Below, one piece after another: positions 36,845-47,263 of a stretch of DNA of 64,000 bases. The stretch lies in assembly GCA_963932465.1 (NCBI GenBank), contig OZ010786.1, forward strand, positions 446,388,619-446,452,618, read 5' to 3'. A program made the position numbers and the translations under genes. The notes below the pieces were generated by a model. The model worked only from the letters and a program-made list of their open reading frames with translations, was not told where the DNA came from and ran no database searches. How positions within the stretch are numbered: the first letter of the stretch is position 1; every line of letters starts with the position of its first letter. This stretch comes from Maratus speciosus. Lineage: Eukaryota > Arthropoda > Arachnida > Araneae > Salticidae.

Positions 36845-37647
36845 CAGTGAAACCTCCTTGCACGGCCACATCTAAACAACGAAAACCTCCGAATACCGGC
36901 CACATGTTCATAGAACCCGACACGTTCCGTAGGATTAACGAACCTCTAAATAAGGAATTCTAAACAACGGCCACTCAAAAGTCACGAGAAAAACAAATTT
37001 AGAGCTTCTTGTATAATTTCATATTTATTTGTAAACCAAAATGTGAAGCAGATCAAACAAAATTTACTTGATATGTCAACAATCAGAAAATGATGACATT
37101 AATGCCACATATGACACAATGGGGTAAGATAGGAGAAGAAGAAGAGGATTTGAATTATAGAATCACCCAAAAATTCCAATATTAACACATAGTATACCGA
37201 AGATTTGATGAACGAACCTTCGTGAAATCCAAAATTTCACATTATAGGTTAGAGATAGGAGAAGAAGAAGAGGATTTGAATTATAGAATCACCCAAAATT
37301 TCCAATATTAACACATAGTATACCGAAGATTTAATGAACGAACCTTCGTGAAATCCAAAATTTCACATTAAATCATAATGATGATGAGCTGTATAGCAAA
37401 AAAATTCATATTATTTCTTTGGAGAAAGATATTTGCAGCAAAAGTCCCCCCAAAACCTATACCACTTCAAATCACTGAGTTTTTTAGTGTATTAAAACAA
37501 TTAGGATTTATTAAAATGGCTGTGTGTATTTAAATTTTGTGTAATTTTGGTTTTTTTTTTAAATCTAACCTCTGAACAACGCCCACCTCTGAAAAGCATT
37601 CACTTTTCTCTGGTCCCACGGGTAACCGTTATTCAGAGGTTTCACTG
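36845..37647. mobile_element. pogo/Tigger-like MITE, 803 bp
   Basis: The ends TA|CAGTGAAACCTCC and CAGAGGTTTCACTG|TA form inverted repeats, and ACGGCCAC/ACGCCCAC-type blocks recur inside. TA duplication and the CAGTGAAACCTC start are typical of pogo/Tigger-class elements. Inside, a unit of about 125 bp is tandemly duplicated (37128-37252 and 37253-37375) with very few differences. There is no transposase. It is inserted in the outer TIR element; the empty site can be read in the copy at 46812. Confidence 0.75.
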
Positions 37648-38339
37648 TATATATTAGTTGCAGAAATTTTTAAAGTCATTTAAAATTTTATGAAAATCGA
37701 ATCAAAAGTTAAAAAAGATATTAATAAAATCTTTCTTCATTATATTAAATCCTATTATGCCTAATTAATTTAATGACATCCCTTGATGGGTCATGATTCT
37801 ATGTTGCCATGGTGATTAACTCACATATTAAGATGGAATTATATTATTTCTGTGTTACTGTGATGGTATATCAGGATACCAGAAGCCAAGGGATACGACT
37901 GACAAAATTTAGATTTGGAGTAAATTTAGTTCAAAGTTGAAACATCAATAATAATTGACTGAATTACAAATATGCCAACTGTTGCTTATTTCATAGCGGT
38001 CTTTGAACTCTTATTTCAATAACTGTGAAAGAAAAGTGGAGTACTATATTTTTAAAATTTTAAGTAAAGATGAAAGAGGTTATGTAGTCCTAGATTAAAA
38101 TAGCTTAAGTAATTAGTTGGTTTCTACACTGGTTTCCAAAAATTAAGGAAAAACAACAAAAGTAGCGATTACTCAAAAAGTTACTAGTAGATTTTAATAA
38201 AACTGAGCCACAATGTACAACACATAGTGAGGTATAAAATAACACTAAAAGAAATTATAACACGATTGCGGTGTTTCAGAAATTAACACAATTATAAAAT
38301 AAACAAAATAAATGTGTCAGTTTGGCATAGGAAAAGTGC

Positions 38340-38664
38340 CTTTAATATGGAGCATGATCACCCCTAGAAGGAACACAGCACATACAGCAATGCGTAATAC
38401 CGTCAATAATGCGATCGACAAGTTCGCTGGGAAGTGCGAGCCATTGCTCTTGTAAAGCAGTTGTAAGCGTGGTATGGGCCTGCGGAGGGGGATTGAGAAC
38501 AGTGCCACATCTTCTTAAAGCATCCCAAACATGCTCGATATGATTCAAGTCCAGAGATCGCACTGGCCATTCCATGCACTGAATTGTTTGGTGCTGAAGA
38601 TAATCTTCTACGATGTGATCCCTGGGTGGTCTAGCGTCATCGTCCTGTAACAGGAAATTATTAC
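38340..38664 (-). pseudogene. Tc1-like transposase, C-terminal catalytic part
   Basis: The open minus-strand frame reads NNFLLQDDDARPPRDHIVED, then MEWPVRSLDLNHIEHVWDAL, then LQEQWLALPSELVDRIIDG, ending RGDHAPY. 'QDNARPH' carries the second catalytic aspartate and 'PDLNPIEH' the glutamate; here they read QDDDARPP and SLDLNHIEH, so D and E are kept while neighbours have drifted. It continues directly from the N-terminal part once the insert is removed. Confidence 0.8.
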
Positions 38665-40138
38665 TTACTAGAAAGGTAGCCCGTCAAAAATGACGGAAAT
38701 TTAGATATAAAGATATATACAACTCATGTGAAAGAATATGCGTTTTTTCGCTTGTTCCGCAGTGATAGATGAAAATAACACACTTTAAGAACGAAACACA
38801 TTTATGAAAAACTGTGTACAGTAGAAGACCACTAATCTGCACAGTTTGGTTTCAAGTGTTATGCAGATTTGAGGCTTTTTGCGGTCATGTCTATTCAATC
38901 TTTGTTTACATTTTTTTTTTAATTCATATATTGGACAATTTAGATTGTTGAGCCTTAAAAATGAATAAATAACCCACTTGAAGTAAGGTTAAAAAGTATT
39001 AAATTATCGTATACGATTTAAAGAAATGGTATTATATAGTATTATATGTGTGTGCTTCACGATCTTGGCTACGACGTTGGCGAAATTGGCTGCAACTTGT
39101 CATAATCCCAATAGTGTGGGTCGCTATAACCAAAAAAAAAATAACCAGTTTTTAGTAAAATTTCTGATATAAAGTAGCTTTCAAAAACTTGTGTAAAATT
39201 GCAGGCCGTTCTCGTGTTATGTCAGTCCTAGGAATAATATTTCTAACACTGAAGAATTTCCATGTATATATGGAATTTAGAAAAGCTTCTCCAAAAGAAA
39301 AGTCCTGAAATGACATTGTAATTCCTCTAACTTCAAAGTTTAATCGGGCCCTGATGTTGAGTACTGAAATCTAATATAAGTACAGTTATTTTGAATATTA
39401 CAACAGAATTAAACAGTTAAACTTATTTAACTTAAACCAGCTGTTACTTCACGATGTTATTTTTTAGTATTAAGAAAAAAAAATTATTTAAAATTTTCAA
39501 ATCATGCATTTATGATTTTTTTTCCGTCTTTAATAACTAAATAATGACAAAATAGGCTTTTGTTCTGAGCTCATAAATATGACAATAAAATAATGTAAAT
39601 AAGAGACATTGCAAAATTAAATCTTTGTGATTACAAACCATAAACAAACGATACCGCCACCATTTTACCTACTATGACGTCATTAGAATATTGCCCATTG
39701 ATTGTTAGAGAACTTACTTTGTGAATGATTACCTCAATGATTTAATATTTTTGACGTTTCAAGATGAATGAATCACTTGTGTTTGTTTAGATTTATGGAA
39801 TGAGATATTAAGCTGTGAAACTAATTTCAATTGAAGTTATCCAAGGATATATGTATTTTTAATCGAAATTAAAAACAATGCTTTGATCTCGAAATAAAAA
39901 GTTTTAGTTTGTATAATTTGTTATTTCTGTTAATTATTTATTTAAGTACTTTTCCATTATAGCGCATTTTTAAAAAAAGCTTGGCGCGATTCGGGCATCA
40001 GAAAGTGAGATATGTTGCGAAAATATATAAACAGCTATGAAAACAAATCTAATGAACTTTTATCTTTGTTTATATATGCACTTATATGCATAAAAAAATC
40101 GTTTCTAAATATATATAATTTTTTTATATACAAATTAC

Positions 40139-40458
40139 GGCACAGATTTCAGATATGAACCGGGATACCTAACTGGCTCCAAAATGGTGTTATTTTGCCT
40201 GCTATGGTAACCCGGCTATTGTTTTTTATTTATTAATAAATTGTTTATTTACTTTTATTTTCTGTTTTTTAATTATATAAACTGCTTTGTTCTATAGTTA
40301 TTATTCAAACTTTTATTTATTTATAGTTATTTCCTTTTCAAAATGATAGCAAATAATTGAAAAATATATAAGTAACTGCTATTCGGAAGCGAGATTTCTG
40401 CCAAATTGGCGTCGTAGAAAAATCACGCCAAACCCCATGCGTATATCACATCTGTGCA
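40139..40458 (-). mobile_element. GGCACAGATGTC MITE, copy A (320 bp)
   Basis: The ends are GGCACAGAT and ATCTGTGCA. It contains AACCCGG and CCAAATTGGCG blocks shared with copies B-D, plus about 170 bp of AT-rich DNA of its own. The flanks CAAATTAC (40131-40138) and AAAATTAC (40459-40466) match at 7 of 8, indicating an 8-bp target duplication as in hAT elements. It is inserted in the older MITE at 39945-41026. Confidence 0.75.
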
Positions 40459-40515
40459 AAAATTACTTCTGTTTCTTTATAAAAATGGGTAAATAGCTTT
40501 TTTTATATTAAATTG

Positions 40516-40722
40516 GGTACAGATGTCATATTCGCCCCATATTGGCGCGATTTTTTTCGGTTGCCAATTTGGCGAAAACATCAACAGCATAAACAACATA
40601 ATCCGGGTTACCACATTAAACAAAATAACGACACTTTGACGCAAGTTAAGTACCTGTTGCCTATATGATATTGGCGACAGAAAAAAATCGCGCCAATATG
40701 GGGCGAATATGACATCTGTTCC
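40516..40722 (+). mobile_element. GGCACAGATGTC MITE, copy B (207 bp)
   Basis: The terminal inverted repeats are about 43 bp with a single mismatch, starting GGTACAGATGTCATATTCGC and GGAACAGATGTCATATTCGC. The flanks are a perfect 8-bp duplication, TTAAATTG at 40508-40515 and 40723-40730. Shared interior: CCAATTTGGCGAAAACATC and GACACTTTG. Confidence 0.9.
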
Positions 40723-40732
40723 TTAAATTGTC

Positions 40733-40959
40733 GGCACAGATGTCATATACGCCCATATTGGCGTGATTTTTTTTTTTTTGACGCCGATGTCATATACGCA
40801 CCGGGTACTTAACTGGCGCCAAAGTGTCGTTATTTTGCTTGTAATGGTAACCCGAATGTTGTTTATGCTGTTGATGTTTTCGCCAAATTGGCGTCGGAAA
40901 AAAATCGCGACATGACATCGTATATGACATCGTATCATTTCGTATATGACATCTGTGCC
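40733..40959 (-). mobile_element. GGCACAGATGTC MITE, copy C (227 bp)
   Basis: The ends are GGCACAGATGTCATATACGC and CGTATATGACATCTGTGCC. The target duplication is AAATTGTC (40725-40732) against AAATTGTA (40960-40967), 7 of 8. Its left target overlaps the right target duplication of copy B, so C inserted after B, two bases beyond it. Near the right end a GACATCGTATAT phrase is locally repeated. Confidence 0.88.
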
Positions 40960-41026
40960 AAATTGTATACATATGGAAAAAATTGCTTGTGAGTATGAAG
41001 CAGTAAATAGGCTGCCAGAAAATACG

Positions 41027-41860
41027 TTGGCAAACTTCTTTCTCGCCAAGAAACTTTTCTCCGAAGTATAATACATAATCAATGATTGCTAGAAATGCAT
41101 TTTTAATTATGATATGCGCTTTTATGTTTCACTACATTTATGCATACTATACTGTGTGTATAAATGCTACAGTTCATATGCAGGGCTACACAAAAGAATT
41201 CGTAAGGGTTACTGAGTATGAGAGTAAATTGCTTAAAGGTGGTTTTTAAAGGAGTAATGCATTTTTACGCTGAACGTCATTTAGTTTCCTAAGAAATGTT
41301 TGTAGAATATAGATAAAATGATGTACATGGTCACGCAAAGAATTGGATACATAACCGTCTATGTATGATAATATCTGGAAATGTGATTTCAGTAGTTTTA
41401 AGAGTAGTTTAAATTAAATTTTAGCTAAAAAGTGGCATGTAATAACGGTACTATTGGTTATGGACGGTAACTGCTGAAATCAATTTTTAATTTTTTTTAT
41501 GCGTTTTCTAAAATGTTTACATAGTTATCTTTGTACTTCTTAGTTATCCCGTCGACCAAATTACTGGCGCCAAATTGTAAGATTAATTGCCAATAATGGT
41601 CGCCATTAATTAATTAATTAAATGGCAATAATGGCCAATAAAACCATTAATTCGACGTTTAATTTGTATTTTTATTAATGTTTTACTATTGATTTGGCGA
41701 TTTATATAATTTCGCGAAATTGGTCGACGGGATATCAAAGAAGAAACGTTATCTTATTTACCTTATTTCCCTAAATAACGAAGTTTTGTTAAAGCATTTA
41801 GGATGTGTTGGAAAGTGTTTCATATTCTATGCTTAACGCATGATTTTTCTTTCTTCTTTA
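41027..41860 (+). repeat. Old tandem-type repeat, related to 50.1-50.8 kb
   Basis: The segment shares ordered diverged blocks with 50110-50770: CAGGGC.A..CAAAAGAATTC, GTTTTGTTA.AG.ATT and GATGTGTTGGAAAGTGTTTCATATTCTATGC. A palindromic element (41545-41734) interrupts it. Sub-repeats of about 150 bp can just be made out. No coding sequence. Confidence 0.5.
41545..41734. mobile_element. ATCCCGTCGACC-TIR MITE, ~190 bp
   Basis: The ends TATCCCGTCGACCAAATT and AATTGGTCGACGGGATA are inverted repeats of about 17 bp. Internal blocks TACTGGCGCCAAATT and GATTTGGCGA are related to the termini. A short look-alike (TTATCCCGTCGACCT) stands alone at about 1731. No coding capacity and no clear target duplication. 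Confidence 0.65.
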
Positions 41861-41932
41861 GTCTTATTTTGCATTTATTTTATTCTTAATTTTTTAGTCT
41901 TTTACTGCTTTATAGAAACTTTGGCACAGTTG

Positions 41933-42134
41933 TCATATACGTTATGATATATTGGCGCGATTTTTTTCCGACGCCAATTTGGCGAAAACATCAACAGAAT
42001 AAACAACAACATCCGGATTACCATATCAAGCAAAATTACGACACTTTGGCGACAGTTAAGTACCCGTTCTGTATATGACATTGGCGTCAGAAAAAAATCG
42101 CGCCAATATGGAGCGCGTATATGACATCTGTGCC
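41933..42134 (+). mobile_element. GGCACAGATGTC MITE, copy D (202 bp)
   Basis: The ends are GGCACAGTTGTCATATACG and CGTATATGACATCTGTGCC. The target duplication is perfect: GAAACTTT at 41925-41932 and at 42135-42142. It is the same orientation as copy B and shares CGACGCCAATTTGGCGAAAA and CATCCGGATTACC. Confidence 0.9.
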
Positions 42135-42228
42135 GAAACTTTAATATTTAATGTTTAAACTCTTCGCTCCACTCCCCTTGCATATAGTACACACTATAAC
42201 ACGTATAGCGCAAAATAATAGACAGTTT

Positions 42229-42886
42229 GGTACTTTTCCACTGTAGGGGCTTTGGCATTTTTTTTAAAAAGCTTGGTGTAATTTGGGCATCAGAAAGTGA
42301 GATTTGGGTACTTTTCCGTTATGCGGACACCATTGTCGCCAAGCGTAATAGTTGGCGCAAAATCGTGAATTGAAGCATTTGAAAAATAAAAGAAAAACCA
42401 TTGTCGATACTAAAGTGAGCATTTAAAAAATATAACATTTGAAAATTCCAGACTTTTACGAACTATTTCATCAAATCACAAATATATACTTAAAATAAGC
42501 GAACAAATAACTGCTATAAAATAAAGCAATAAAATAAAACTCATATTAAACTGCTGGCATAAAATTACAAATATCTTTTAGCATTTTGAAATAATTGGCG
42601 TATTAGCATACATTTTGGCATGGTGTCCGTATAACGGAAAAATATCGAGATTTGTTGTCAAATCATATAAACAGCTATGAAAACAAATTTGATGAGCGTT
42701 TTTGTTTGTTTTATATGTATATTATTGATGTTTTTATGTACAAATTACATCTGTTTCTGTATAAAATTAGAGAAACGGCTTTTTTATGTTAAATAAATCG
42801 TATAAATATCGAAAAAATGCGTGTGTATATAAAATGAAGGCACCTATAAAATGAAGGCGCCAAGGCACCTATACTGGAAAAATACC
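42229..42886. mobile_element. hAT-type MITE, younger copy, interrupted
   Basis: The left end GGTACTTTTCCACTGTAGGGG and the right end CCTATACTGGAAAAATACC form inverted repeats, followed inward by TTGGC / GCCAAGG. It is homologous to the old copy at 39945-41026 and is itself split by a related MITE at 42307-42646. Flanking 8-mers do not match well. Confidence 0.65.
42307..42646. mobile_element. hAT-type MITE, 340 bp, nested in a relative
   Basis: The ends are GGTACTTTTCCGTTATGCGG and CCGTATAACGGAAAAATATC. The flanks form a perfect 8-bp duplication, GAGATTTG at 42299-42306 and 42647-42654. The empty site is preserved in the older paralogous MITE at about 40006 (AGTGAGATATGTTG). The interior includes ACACCAT / ATGGTGT extensions of the inverted repeats to about 27 bp. 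Confidence 0.9.
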
Positions 42887-43246
42887 TAAAGCACATTAAA
42901 ATCGCGCAGTTGGGAGCTCACACAGTACACCGTTGTCTATTGGCGTTTATTTAATTAGTAGCATCGGGAGGAAGATGTAAAGATGTACTTTAAATTCTCA
43001 CCCATAGATTTCGAAAAAATATCTTAAGAGAGTGGAGTTTAAATAAAATTTCGGTGACCTCCATTATGAAAGATTAATGGTTTTAAATGGGAATTTCGCC
43101 AAATTAGCCAGCTATCGGCAGATTGGCTAACATTTGGCGCTACTGTGGTAACCCTGCATTAATATTTTTCAACAATTACTCATTTCAATGAGGCGGTCCT
43201 ACCGGAATAGTGAGGGACACACAGAGACTTGGATTTTATATAAATA

Positions 43247-44000
43247 GATTGCACCGGTGTAAGGGCGCACATAAGCATCAAGAATGTCATCTCTATAGGC
43301 GTGAGCATTGACAGTTCCACGTCGAAAACCATGGAGGCCTGTACGTCCGCTCATAGACATACCATCCCAAACACAGACACTGCCTACTCCATATGAATCT
43401 CTTTTACGAATGTTTGATGGATGACAACGTGTTTCCTGTTCTCTCTAAATCAAACAATGCCTACTATTGCTTTGGAGGCTAAACTGGGACTCATCTGTGA
43501 AGAGAACATGCCTCCATTGATCAGCCGTCCAGTGGACATGTTGACATGCCCACCGTTAACGTTCCCGCCGGTGACATGAGGTGAGCGGCGCACAACTGGC
43601 TAGTCGCCTCGCGCAAAGACCACCTTCAGGAAACATTCTACGAACAGTAGACGTTGATACTAACCTCCCAGTGGCTGCAGCAAGGAGGCTCTAAGATGAG
43701 AGGGGTTGCTGTTCTGTTCCTTCGTACACATAACCGCAAATATCGGTCATCGGTTCTTGTCGTAGCTCTTGCCCGTCCTTGGCTAAACCTTCTGTAGGCC
43801 AAAACTGTAGTTTGAAATTGTTTCCAAAGCCTAAGAACAACAGAAGGACTCAGATTTAGTCATGTTGCTACATCTATCTGACTTTGGCCTACATCCAATC
43901 TTCCAATAGCTCTATATCGCAGTTTTGCGGACAGATGATATCTCAAGGTTATACTAATGAATTGGCTATCTCAGTTTTCTTGTGTCATAATCACATCGCC
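43247..44000 (-). pseudogene. Tc1-like transposase, N-terminal and first catalytic part
   Basis: In broken frames the minus strand reads LRYRAIGRLDVGQSQIDVAT (HTH region), later HWTADQWRHVLFTDESQFSL, and VWDGMSMSGRTGLHGFRRGT followed by YRDDILDAYVRPYTGAI. In the family 'VLFTDES.F' carries the first catalytic aspartate, and 'VWGGI...GRT.L' and 'YRDEVL...' come next. Stop codons and frameshifts are present. The frame stops at the insertion junction and resumes at 38664. Confidence 0.75.
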
Positions 44001-44945
44001 ACCAGCAGTCGTTCTCTCTAACATGCATTTTTATGCTCCTCACATATGACGTAATCCAGTTGCAGTGCCACTAATGTGCATTTTGTAATTTCATTCAACA
44101 TCTTTTAGTTAACAACATATGCAAATTTCATACGGATAAGTCGATTTTTGAACGAGTTATCGCTCTTTTTGTGATTTTTCCTTAATTTTTGGAAACCAAT
44201 GTAGATCGCAGCACATAATTAGAAAATCACTTATATTTCTTTAACACCAAATAAATAGCCTAATTTCCATATATAGCCTGTTTACTTAGCTCCATTTTTT
44301 AAGTTCTGTCACTTATACCCCTTGGCTTTTGGGGTCCTCATATATAATCATAATGAATTTTGTATTCATGCATTTTTCCGCAAGATTGCAACAGCTATTA
44401 CACCGAGATCTGCATATTTATAAAAATTATACTGTGATCGCACTTTATTGTCACGTTTGGCGCACAATTTACGACTTGAATTATTATAAATTTGATCAGG
44501 AGCCAAAAATTGTATATTTTTCTCTTATCATCCATATTTTAATTATTTTTATAATTTCCTAAAATTTTCCTAAAATTTACGAGTTGAATGAATTTTATGT
44601 ATTTATTGACCTGATTTTGTTATTTCATGTATATTAAAAAAAAAATGTATGTTGTTAATGTCAACAATTTAAAAATTTATATCTTTGAAATCATGACATT
44701 CAGAATCCTATATATGAACTCCGAAATTGTAATGCCATTATAAAACTAAGTAAACGTTCTTAATAAAAGTAATTATTTCCTCATTTGTCGCTCACTATGT
44801 TTCTTGGGAATAAATAGCTCCGTCCTGCTGGAATTTAAGGATATTCCTGGCTTTAAACATAATGGATCGACCGCACAAAAAAGTATCTCCTGTCCCTGTA
44901 GTAACTTTCGCAAAAATAGACCAACCACCGCGCAATTTCATTATA

Positions 44946-45552
44946 CAGTAGAACCTCTTTTAACCGAAACTCTTTTAACTGAAACTCTCGGTTAACAGAA
45001 ATCCATTTTTAAAGCTTGTTTTTTTTTTTTTTACTATTATCACATTCCTTGTGTGCAAAATCCATTTTGATAGTTTTTTTTAAACTATCATATTCCTTGC
45101 GTGCAAGTGGGACTTTCCGAACTACGAGTGCATATAAATATTTTTTATCCCTTTTTCTTAGAGTTCCTTTGAATTTAACTTGAATGTTTTGAAAAAGGTT
45201 TGGCATGGCTGGAGCAGTAGAAAAACTGTGATACTGGTGAACTAATAATATTTAAAAACTCCGTGATATTGCTTCAAAGCAAATGCAACCGAAACTGCGA
45301 CAAGCAAAACATTTTTTCAAATCCAAGTGATACATGTAAAAGTTACTTAAAATCAAAATTGAAATTCAGGTAATTTATTCTTTTTTCTATCTTGCTATTG
45401 CTTTATTTTCATTAAGCACTTGTTACCATAATAAGAAATATTGCATATATTTCTCCGTAATCTTAAAATTGAAGCATTCTCGATTATCCGAAAGTTTCGA
45501 TTTTCCGAAAGATGATCGCTCCCAATTACTTCGGATAATAGGGGTTCAACTG
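44946..45552. mobile_element. pogo/Tigger-like MITE, 607 bp
   Basis: The ends are TA|CAGTAGAACCTCTTTTAACC and CGGATAATAGGGGTTCAACTG|TA, with TA on both sides. Sub-terminal direct copies (CTTTTAACNGAAACTC) at the left and ATTATCCGAAAG / ATTTTCCGAAAG at the right are typical of Tigger-like MITEs. There is no transposase. Confidence 0.75.
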
Positions 45553-46811
45553 TATTGATTTGGCGCTTTTTATATACTTGTCGTATCATATAAGTTCTTT
45601 TTAAACCGAATCTTAACGAAATAATATCGGATCGTCTACTGTGTAGACATTATCGATATTATCAACAGCTAGGTTTAACTTGAATGTGAATAATAGTAAA
45701 GAGTGTTCAATAAATACTTCGTTGTTTCAAATCAATCTCGCTAAAATACGCCAAATGATATGCAGGGCGTGGTTACTGAAAACTTCCATCATTGTTTTAG
45801 CACCGAAATTTTTGCCTTAATTAAATGCAAAATTTCTGTCTCAAATAAAACCAAAAATTCTGTTATATAATAATGGTGAAAATTAGCACCACGGTAATCA
45901 GACTCTGCTGGTGTGCAATAAGTAAATGTTAGCGGAATAAAGGTATGAAAGAAACCTTTGAATTGGTGCTTTTTTCTGAAAAAATACTTCTATTGCTGAA
46001 GCTGAACTGAATTATTAGGACTTAAGTGTAACGTAAGCGTGTAAATGGGAAGCATATAAATGTATAATACTTCATAGTTATAAAAATAAATAAAACACAT
46101 ACAAAAATAAAAATAACGAAAAATAAACAACTCGATTTCTGTTAATAAGTCCTGTGGAAATAATTGCATTTATAATGAAGAAATCAACTTAAGAATTGTG
46201 CTTTGCTGAAATAAATGAATATGTCAAGTAATTTTTTTTCTAATATTTATGACTCAATTACTGAACTGTTAATATATTAATACGTATTAAATGTTGTGTA
46301 AGTAATTTAATCGATAATCTTGCTCTTACCTACTAATAAACCTTTTCCTTTTTAATGTTCTAGTCATCTCGTCATATAAATTCATCTTGAGATAATTAAT
46401 CGAATATAACACGCTTATAATAATTTATTTTAGACAGTTGCTACTTCAGTCGCCTTCTATTCATAATTTTATTTAATACTTCATAAAGAACATTTGACAC
46501 TATTTTTATTGTCACTTTTCTGTAGGTATATCGTCTCTGAATTTTCAGTAGCATGTCTCCTCGTTTTAACAATTGTAATGAAGGGGTTGTATCCATCCAC
46601 AAATTATAATAAATAATTTAAAGAAATATGTTTTACCGCATTTTAAAAAACTTACATTTTTTGTTCAATATTTCATGACAATTTTTATGTGAGTCTGTAA
46701 AATAATAACGCAATTATGTTATGATTTGAGATTTAGATTCATTCAAACACATATCAATATAAAAATCAATCGTAAAAAAAATGTTGGCAGTTTTCCGTAA
46801 TTAATTTATAG
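45553..46811. other. AT-rich DNA without a gene
   Basis: No coding region was seen. A diverged relative of the 33.45-kb and 36.53-kb phrase lies near 46380. Confidence 0.4.
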
Positions 46812-47263
46812 GTGCGTTCGTAATTGTATAAATACGTAGCACATATAGTCGTCGTCTGTCCGTCTGTCTGTGTGTCTGTCCGCATATAACAGCGCAAAAG
46901 CAACCCAACCGAATGTTTTTAAATTTAATATATGTAATACTTGCAGAATGCTGTCGAGTTATTTCAAATTTTATGAAAATCGCACCAAAACTTAAAAAAA
47001 AAATCCATAAAAAGTTTTCTTCATTCCATTAAATCCTATCATACGTAATTAATTCAGTAATATCCCATGGCAGGTAACGATTTTAAGTTGCCATGTTGAT
47101 TACGTCCTATCTAAGGTGGAGTCATGTTATTCCCGTATTACTGAATTTAATATATATAATCGTACTAAATTTCGTATACATGCATTTTTGCATAAGAATG
47201 CAACAGCTATTGCACCACGATTTGAATATTTATAAAACTAGTTATAGTACGAACGCACCTCAT
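46812..47263 (+). mobile_element. AGGTGCGTTCG-TIR element, uninterrupted copy (452 bp)
   Basis: The ends AGGTGCGTTCGTA and TACGAACGCACCT are perfect 13-bp inverted repeats. A TCTG/TCCG run (46855-46882) follows the left end, then CGCATATAACAGCGCAAAA. It serves as the uninterrupted reference for the nested copy at 36731-44444. A 109-codon open frame starting at 47093 overlaps the right half but has no family resemblance and is probably chance. Confidence 0.8.

Larger units (their letters stand above)
39945..41026. mobile_element. hAT-type MITE, old copy hit by three later MITEs
   Basis: The pieces 39945-40138, 40459-40515 and 40960-41026 align with 42229-42306 and 42647-42886. Shared blocks are TACTTTTCC.TTATAG, GGGCATCAGAAAGTGAGAT, ATATAAACAGCTATGAAAAC and a right end CAGAAAATAC against CTGGAAAAATACC. 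Removing the three inserted MITEs restores one continuous element, which shows the order of events. Confidence 0.65.
38667..43236. mobile_element. Insertion of ~4.57 kb inside the Tc1-like transposase
   Basis: The junctions are read from the interrupted protein: the codons for FLLQDDD end near 38664 and the codons for PYTGAI begin near 43247. The left end carries ACTAGAAAGGTAGCC and an 16-base hairpin CCGTCA..TGACGG. The right end reads GACACACAGAGACTTGG followed by TTTTATATAAATAGATT. Such ends recall Helentron-type (Helitron-like) non-autonomous elements, but I see no Rep/helicase and the junction has no clear target duplication. The interior is filled with MITEs and an old ~150-bp tandem repeat, so it may be a composite of several events. 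Confidence 0.6.
38127..44201 (-). mobile_element. Tc1-like element split by a ~4.57-kb insertion
   Basis: The ends are TA|CACTGGTTTCCAAAAATTAAG on the left and CTTAATTTTTGGAAACCAATG|TA on the right, inverted repeats of about 29 bp with a TA target duplication, as in Tc1/mariner. Transposase pieces on the minus strand lie near both ends (44000-43247 and 38664-38340). Without the insert the element would be about 1.5 kb, the normal Tc1 length. The perfect match between termini of an element with a decayed gene implies moderate age. Confidence 0.85.
37873..44338. mobile_element. AGGATACC-TIR element, host of a Tc1-like element
   Basis: The left end AGGATACCAGAAGCCAAGGG and the right end CCCCTTGGCTTTTGGGGTCCT are inverted repeats of about 20 bp that continue as TGACAAAATTTA / AGTTCTGTCA. 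It interrupts the outer element at a TATA-rich target; the homologous uninterrupted site is at about 47148 in the copy at 46812-47263. Without the Tc1-like insert it would be about 390 bp, so it is a MITE. Confidence 0.7.
36731..44444 (+). mobile_element. AGGTGCGTTCG-TIR element, copy split by nested insertions
   Basis: Three separated pieces (36731-36844, 37648-37872, 44339-44444) align in order with the uninterrupted 452-bp copy at 46812-47263. Shared blocks are CCGTCTGTCCGCATATAACA, then TTTATGAAAATCG and TTCATTATATTAAATCCTAT, then TTTGCAACAGC-like and ATATTTATAAAA. Two other elements sit in the gaps. The left end is AGGTGCATTCGTA and the right end is ACTGTGATCGCACTT. Summed length without inserts is about 445 bp, matching the intact copy. 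Confidence 0.8.

Noticed and set aside
36589..36903. 104-codon minus-strand open frame
   Set aside because: It spans the junctions of two transposons (36731 and 36845), so it cannot be an old gene, and it shows no known motif.
40723..41082. 119-codon minus-strand open frame
   Set aside because: It lies across MITE copy C and its flanks; the translation is the read-through of terminal repeats (repeated 'IRNDTMSYTMS'-like words), not a gene.
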